NCBI GenBank assembly: GCA_020081605.1
Contig: JAHREC010000007.1
Coordinates: 682,001-746,000, forward strand
Length of the DNA: 64,000 bases
Source of the DNA: Albifimbria verrucaria
Lineage: Eukaryota; Ascomycota; Sordariomycetes; Hypocreales; Stachybotryaceae
Direction of reading: 5' to 3'
Shown: piece by piece, positions 58,488-64,000 of the stretch
Position numbering within the stretch: position 1 is the stretch's first letter
Layout: each line of letters opens with the position of its first letter
Made by a program: the position numbers and the translations under genes
The notes under the pieces: model-generated
The model's input: the letters and a program-made list of their open reading frames with translations, nothing else
Databases searched by the model: none
What the model was told of the DNA's origin: nothing

Positions 58488-58557
58488 GGTCCCGGAGGAG
58501 TCGAACCCTCGCTGGCGGAATCAGAATCCGCAGTCATGACCGTTAGACCACGGAACC
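58488..58557 (-). tRNA. tRNA-Gln (anticodon CTG)
   Basis: On the minus strand the acceptor arm GGTTCCG pairs with CGGGACC over seven positions (one G-T). The anticodon stem GCGGA/TCCGC encloses the loop TTCTGAT, anticodon CTG, which reads CAG. No intron. The T-arm has GAGGG on its 5' side, loop TTCGACT, but only four bases (CCTC) on the 3' side, so it is one C short of a normal five-base-pair stem. Elsewhere in this window single G/C bases are also missing, so this is probably the same error and the gene is probably functional. Confidence 0.9.
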
Positions 58558-59018
58558 CATTGGATTGATGAACCGGCTCGGCATGAAACCCACTAAGAGC
58601 CGCCAGGGTAGACTAGTTGTAGCAAGATGGAGGTTACGACTCAAATCAACTATGCCTGGCACTGGTGATTCAACAGCTTGTACTAAGATCATTGCCCAAC
58701 GCGTTGTTAATATGGACGACAATCAGCATGGCATTGGTTACTAAAACAAGATATCAATTATCTCTGCCATGAAACAAAATCTCGCCGGCGCTCCAGTTTC
58801 AGTAGAAATGGTACTCAAAGGTGCTGATGTAGGCTTGTATGCACCCCATCGGCATGTGGAACGGAATCGGAACTGAAGATCTCAGACAATCAGGTTATAG
58901 GCTTCATGCGATATGTTCAAAAGAAGGGGCTAGCTTTCTAAGAAAAAGTATATACAAGAATCTCCCTAGCCAAGTCGTTCATTTCATGGTTTTCATGACC
59001 TCATGTCCTGTGCTTCAT
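58558..59018. other. intergenic region
   Basis: Between the tRNA and the endoglucanase 3' end. No gene seen. Confidence 0.5.
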
Positions 59019-59825
59019 CTAAGCAGCAGGGAAAGAACCGTCATCTGATCTCTTGCATCCAGAAATTGCTGTAATCTGTGACGGGCACTGAACCTGCTCA
59101 AATTCGAAGTTGGGGTTGTCCGCGTTCTGGAACCAGTCGAAGCGCCACTGGCAGCCTGCCTTGAGCGCAGCAGGCATCTGCTCACACTCGTCGCGCGAGG
59201 AAACGCCACCGTACTGAGCACCAGGGAAGCTGCCGTACTGCGGAGTGCAGCCGTCAAAGAGACCAACGCCTCCGCCGGGAATCAGAATGTCGAAGTGGTT
59301 GTTGGAGATATCGCCTCCGGTGTTGGTTGACTGGACGACCATGGTCTTACCAGCAACAGGGCCATCGGTAAAGGTCAGCCTAGCTCACGTCAGTAACAAT
59401 ATCCACAGGCGAGTCATGGGCATAGTAATGGGAGATGCATACTTGTAGCACGCGCAGCACCAGCCCTCTTCGGTCTGTCCATTGATGGCAGTAGCAGCAA
59501 AGCCATAAGCCAATTGATCATCGACCGCGAAAGGCGCCATGGTGGCGCAAGTAAAGGCCGGGCCACCCTCACATCCGCTGCTGGCGTCAGGGTTGTTCAA
59601 AGGGCTGTTGTCCTTGTTGCATGTCTGGACAGGAGAGTTGACCGGGGCCTTTCCAGACCAGGAGCATGAAGGCTTGCAGCAGTCCCAGTAGCTTAAAGGT
59701 GTAAGCATTTGAGTTAGATTATGAAGAGTAATGAAGCATTACCGAGTAGACTTGCCACTAGCAGCTAGGCTAGGGGCAACAAGAGAGGCCGCTACGGCGG
59801 CAACCTGGACGAGAGATTGACGCAT
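59019..59825 (-). CDS. secreted endoglucanase, glycoside hydrolase family 45
   Basis: Three exons with introns near 59742-59694 and 59440-59380; about 230 residues. Signal peptide at 59825 ([21 protein letters not shown]), then the GH45 signature [13 protein letters not shown] with the first catalytic Asp, [14 protein letters not shown], and the second catalytic Asp in [19 protein letters not shown]. The many cysteines fit the disulfide-rich barrel. No cellulose-binding module follows, so it is a single-domain enzyme. It cleaves beta-1,4-glucan in plant cell walls. No frame breaks, which makes it a useful control for the rest of the window. Confidence 0.9.
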
Positions 59826-60838
59826 AATTACCAGGTGAAGTTGTTGAAGTTTGACAATGTGTTCAGTTCACTCAAAGAATACTCAAGTTCATTGGGGTCG
59901 AGCAGCTACAGCCCGAGGGTCCGACTCCTCTTATAGTGAGGGCTTTGTATAGAAACCAGGCTTTACATACGTATGGGTGCAGGCCAAGTAATCTCTGCTC
60001 ATCAATGCCAAATTAAACAAGGAAACACCCAAACAGCTGGCTAGAAAGTGGACCGACGAGCAGGTTTCGACGAGGCTTCCATCCCTGCCGCCTTTCCTAA
60101 CGAGGCTCAATGTCGATCACCAGTAGAACTGCCGGCACAGCGTCCCGATGATTCGTCGTCCAAGACTCTCCTTTGGGCCAATCCCTCCGCAAAGAGCAAG
60201 GGGAGAGACTGTCCCGAAAAATTGAGAGCCACAAAATGGTGAAACACGCTGTTAATTTATCCTGGAATCGGTCATAGTGGGTTCCCACTTTCTATCTGTC
60301 ACCCCTGCTTGGGCCGTCTCCACGACGGAAGCTAGAAATCTGGTTCGTTAATGGACATGATCAGCAAGGAGCAAGTACGCATGACGGAGGCCGATTAATT
60401 TGGAGTTCAGGGGATGAGAGGGTAAAAGGACTTATCCTCCGAGGATCCGCGACTTCCGGAAGCCTGCCGTTCAGTAGCCTCTTCCATGTTCTACGCACCG
60501 TCATACGAAAGCAAGTAAATGAGAGTTTTTATAGAGTATACCTACTAAATTAATTGGGTCTTGTCGAAAGGAACAGAGCAAGGATACCGGTCTATAGTGT
60601 AACGCTGCATAAGATATACGTCAGATGCGATGCATGCATAGGATGGATGGCTCATTTCAAGTGAATACAAACTTGTCCTGAAGCTGAGCCCGTGGATTAC
60701 GCAATTCAAGGCAAACATTATAGCTTTAATAAATCACCTATCATTTAGACTATTTCATAATTGCTCAAGTGACTTTCTGTATTACCAACAACCTCCTGGG
60801 TAAATCAGGGTTCACACATCTAACGCCACTCTCTAGGT
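59826..60838. other. intergenic region
   Basis: One kilobase with no accepted gene; the endoglucanase promoter lies at its left end. Confidence 0.5.
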
Positions 60839-62899
60839 TCAAGCTTCCACCGTTGCATTGTCACTGACAAAGGTGCCCAGATGCGCCAACGTCGCTCCGA
60901 CAAGGCCGCGTTTCTCGATGAAACCCCCACAGAAGTCGGTTGCAACGCACACACTGCGGCTGCAGCAGGACCCCACAATGCAGACACTGCCGAGTGGGCA
61001 GTCCGTGTTAGAGCCGCAGCCGGCGAGCCCGGCACACGGAGTATCGCCGTTGACGCAGAAGCCTTGGCCGGTGCTTGTAGAGCCACAAACACAGGATCCT
61101 CCAGGTCCACAAGATCCGAAGGAGCCGCAGACGCTGCCCTTGCACGAGTCGAATGAACAAGCACCGTTTGTGCAGGATCCAGACGGGCACTTAAAAATAT
61201 GTTAGTGGAGGTTGAAGATGAAGGAAGCGGGAAATTCTCACATGGAAGAAACATTTTCCACAGTTCTCCGGATCGGTTTGAGTGTTGATACATTTGTCAT
61301 CACAGGCCGTTAGAGCCGGGTCATCACATTTGCACTCGCAGTGCTTTTCTGTCGCCGCTCTGAAGGCGCTTCCACCTCCCACTGAGATGGCTCCGTAGTA
61401 GAAAAGAGCAATGTTGGAGCAAGCAAGCGCCAGTTTTGGCACCAAGAAAAAGTCCGCCAGACAACGGCCAACGGCACAGGACAAAAACTCATTGTTGCAA
61501 GACGAGAACGATTCTGAACACGTACCAAAGCATGTATCGTGTTTGTCACAGCAGGATCCAAAGTTGAAGTCGGGCACCAGGTCGATGCCACGGAAGCCAC
61601 CTTCTGGTCCGCACCCGTTATTAGAAGGCGTGATGCCCTTCGAAACAGGGCTTTGTCCTGGGAAACAGCGCTGACGAGAGGGCACTGTGGGGCGCTCCGC
61701 AGGGATAATGAGGAAGCCTTCTGGCACAGGAATATCTCTGCGTAACTTTCCAGGGCGGAATGTGGTAACCACAACTCGTTGATCGTCTGTGATGATGAAG
61801 AAGAACTCGGAAACATTTAGAATTCCAGCTGTCATTCGACCATCACAGTTAAAAGTGAAGGCAGATGTAAGATAACTATCATTGCCATCGGTAACATAAT
61901 CTTGGCCGTTGGAGCTAGAGATCTACCAGTTAGCGGTCCGTTGCGTGCTTTGCAACGAGGTCGAGCTAGAATTACCTCTTGGTAACGAATCCGACTTTGC
62001 CAGATTTGTAAATGGCAAGATAGTACGTCTTTCCGTCTTCTTCTAGGACGAGGTCAAACAGCCTAGAAAGCGAATCAGTCATAACCCTCTCTAACCTTCA
62101 TGTTTAATCAGCCTACCCTTAGAAGCTCCAGGGACCTTTGAAGTCTTGAATGTGGGAGCAGTGTAATCTTTAGGTACATTCTCGACAACCTTGGCGAGGG
62201 TGCCATTCTTAATGATAGGAAGACCAGTATTGGGGTCTGCAATTTGCTGAAAAATAGTTAGTATTCGCTTTCGGGTGGTCGAAAAGAATGGACTTACAAA
62301 TGCCTCATTTGAGTCAGGGTTATACGCGCAGCTCGCATAGGACTCGGGAATGTCGGGCTTGTAAGGAACAACAGGGCCACTTGGCTCAGGAGTCGTCGAG
62401 GCTACTACAGTGGATGTCTACAAGATTAGTAACAACTCGAAAGGTTTTGTGGAAGATATTGTGATGGGCTTACTGGAGTAACTGTGATCTTTGCGCCAGT
62501 AATGCCCCAGCAAGAGCAGGCACTGGAATATTGGCCGTTCTTTTCACACTTCGAAGCATACCATGGAATAGAATGTGCAGACGACGAGGCTGCGCCTGAT
62601 GTTGATTGCGCTTCAGTTACGGTAATGGTTCTGACCAGCACGTATCAGTCACGTATCGTATAGACGGATGAATGCTTTATGAGCTCTTACACAGGATCAG
62701 CAAGGACGGTAGTGGCAAGGTAGCTGCTGCAATCGGCCTTTGCACTGGCTACATGTCCTTCACCACGACGAGTTCCAGTCACTGCACGAGCACAGTTGTC
62801 GGCATTGCAGCCCCGGGAGGCCGCAGAGGCCGCAATAGGATAGAACAGGGCCGTGCCAAGCACGTAGAGGCCCGTGAATTTGGAAGGAAGAGGTGCCAT
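60839..62899 (-). CDS. secreted phospholipase-A2-like protein with Cys-rich tail
   Basis: Multi-exon gene of about 570 residues. Start at 62899 with a signal peptide (FTGLYVLGTALFYPIAASA), then a Thr/Ser-rich segment and a domain with SSACSCWGITG, VVPYKPDIPESYASCAY and TTFRPGKLRRDIPVP. The phospholipase-A2 signature lies at about 61590-61530: NGCGPEGG as the calcium loop and FGSCCDKHDTCFGTC with the catalytic His-Asp. A Cys-rich tail follows (ENCGKC, then CPSGSCTNGAC, CGSFGSCGPGGSC, ending at the stop 60839), joined through an intron near 61243-61193. Exon borders in 61.9-62.4 kb are approximate. It probably hydrolyses phospholipid sn-2 esters outside the cell; activity is not proven by the motif. 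Confidence 0.65.
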
Positions 62900-64000
62900 T
62901 CTGGAGATGAATGGAACCTGGAGTAAGGTCCCTGCTTCTAAATCTGAATAGGAAGTAGCTTGGGGTCCTGGCCATACGTCAAGCAGAATTCGCCATTTGA
63001 CTCTCTACTTATAGCCATACCACGAGGCTGCATTCAGTGACTGCGCATTTTTCTGGTCAGTCTTTATTCGCATCCCTCTTCTCAAGTCTAAATTTTGGGT
63101 AAACGGAAATTGACTATTCAGCCTCTGCTCAGCTGCTAAGCCTATGGCTGGCAAGACTACTTAATGGCCACGGCCTATTCCTCGGTCTAGACTCAGCCCT
63201 AGGCAGTCGTCGTATATCCACGCGTTGTGCAGTCCCAAAGTAAGCCAATGGCATGACACTCCTGCAAATCGGCAAAGCAAAGTGCATCTCCTGATGCGAG
63301 GATACCGGTAGTGCAGGACTCTGACAGGCACATTTCCCGGTGTGTCCCTGCATGACCCATCCACCATTTGCACTGACAGGTCCGGAATCGCGAGGTTCCG
63401 CAAGGCCAACTCACCCATGTGGCGTCACGAAAAGGCAGAAATCATAGTAGCAGGGCACACACTATTGATTTCCGTGTGTCAGCACGCGGGTCGTCGGGGA
63501 TCACATCTCGTCCCCGTACCTGAGGCTGAATCGGGGCCAGCCAATCATGCAAATGTTAGATCCCCGTGGCTTACCATGGGGTGACATACGTGCATTCAAG
63601 GCTGAATGAAGGGATGGGAGTCGTCATAATACTGTTGAGGTATCAATTCATAACTTGAGTGATCGATAGTTGACAATCCAGACAACTACTCTTTTTGATC
63701 AGCAATACCACAGATAGATGCTTAAAACACATATTCCTTTCTTCTCTGCTCCCTTTGCTCCCCCGACTGACCATGGCTGCTTAAAATAGCTAGTCTTCAT
63801 GAGCTGAAAGATTGATAGATAGTAAGAATGGTCCTGTCTTGGCATATGCAGAAAAACTGCACTATTCCTCGTCATGACATTGAAGAACACACCAGAGCGT
63901 CATACGGGTTTTTTCTGTCCCCTCCCTCAGACTTCAGCTACCGCGCTACACCAAGTATGTAACCATATCACATTATTTTCAATTTGTGTCGCTGATACCA
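62900..64000. other. right-edge intergenic region
   Basis: Promoter side of the phospholipase-like gene, then about 900 bases with only short frames. No gene, repeat or RNA recognised to the end of the window. Confidence 0.5.

Noticed and set aside
1..64000. Transposons, CRISPR arrays or rRNA genes
   Set aside because: No transposase or reverse-transcriptase motifs, no terminal repeats, no spaced palindromic repeats and no rRNA-like sequence were seen.

Overview
The window is nuclear DNA of a filamentous ascomycete, most likely of the order Hypocreales. Genes carry short introns (about 48-80 nt) with GT-AG ends and CTAAC/CTGAC-type branch sites, Zn2Cys6 regulators and microsomal P450s, and the gene content matches a trichothecene-type sesquiterpenoid toxin cluster. 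The species cannot be named from sequence alone.

Left half (about 1.7-38.3 kb): a biosynthetic cluster. In order it holds a TRI14-like protein (-), a CYP65/TRI11-like P450 (+), a TRI3-family acyltransferase here called TRI18-like (-), a highly reducing polyketide synthase of TRI17 type (+), a TRI6-like C2H2 regulator (+), a TRI10-like regulator (-), a second TRI3-family acyltransferase (-), a CYP58/TRI4-like P450 (-) and a CYP68-like P450 (+). The likely logic is that P450s oxygenate the terpene skeleton, the PKS makes a short unsaturated acyl chain, the acyltransferases acetylate the skeleton and attach the chain, and TRI6/TRI10 drive transcription through TRI6-type sites (YNAGGCC), which are frequent in the shared promoters. 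The terpene cyclase TRI5 is not in the window, not even between TRI6 and TRI10 where Fusarium keeps it.

Middle (39-45 kb): a Zn2Cys6 regulator, a DHA1-type MFS exporter, a glutathione S-transferase and an NAD(P)-binding protein. These may be an accessory flank (regulation, export, detoxification) or ordinary neighbours.

Right part (45-63 kb): a CFEM-like membrane protein, a small SDR / Zn2Cys6 regulator / FAD-monooxygenase group, then secreted proteins (copper radical oxidase with PAN domain, GH45 endoglucanase, phospholipase-A2-like protein) and one tRNA-Gln.

A property of the whole window matters for every call. Most long genes are interrupted by single-base shifts, nearly all of one missing base in a G or C run, and the protein resumes with family-typical sequence in the next frame. 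The tRNA T-arm also lacks one base. I read this as systematic sequence error, not as a field of pseudogenes, so gene ends given here span these breaks.
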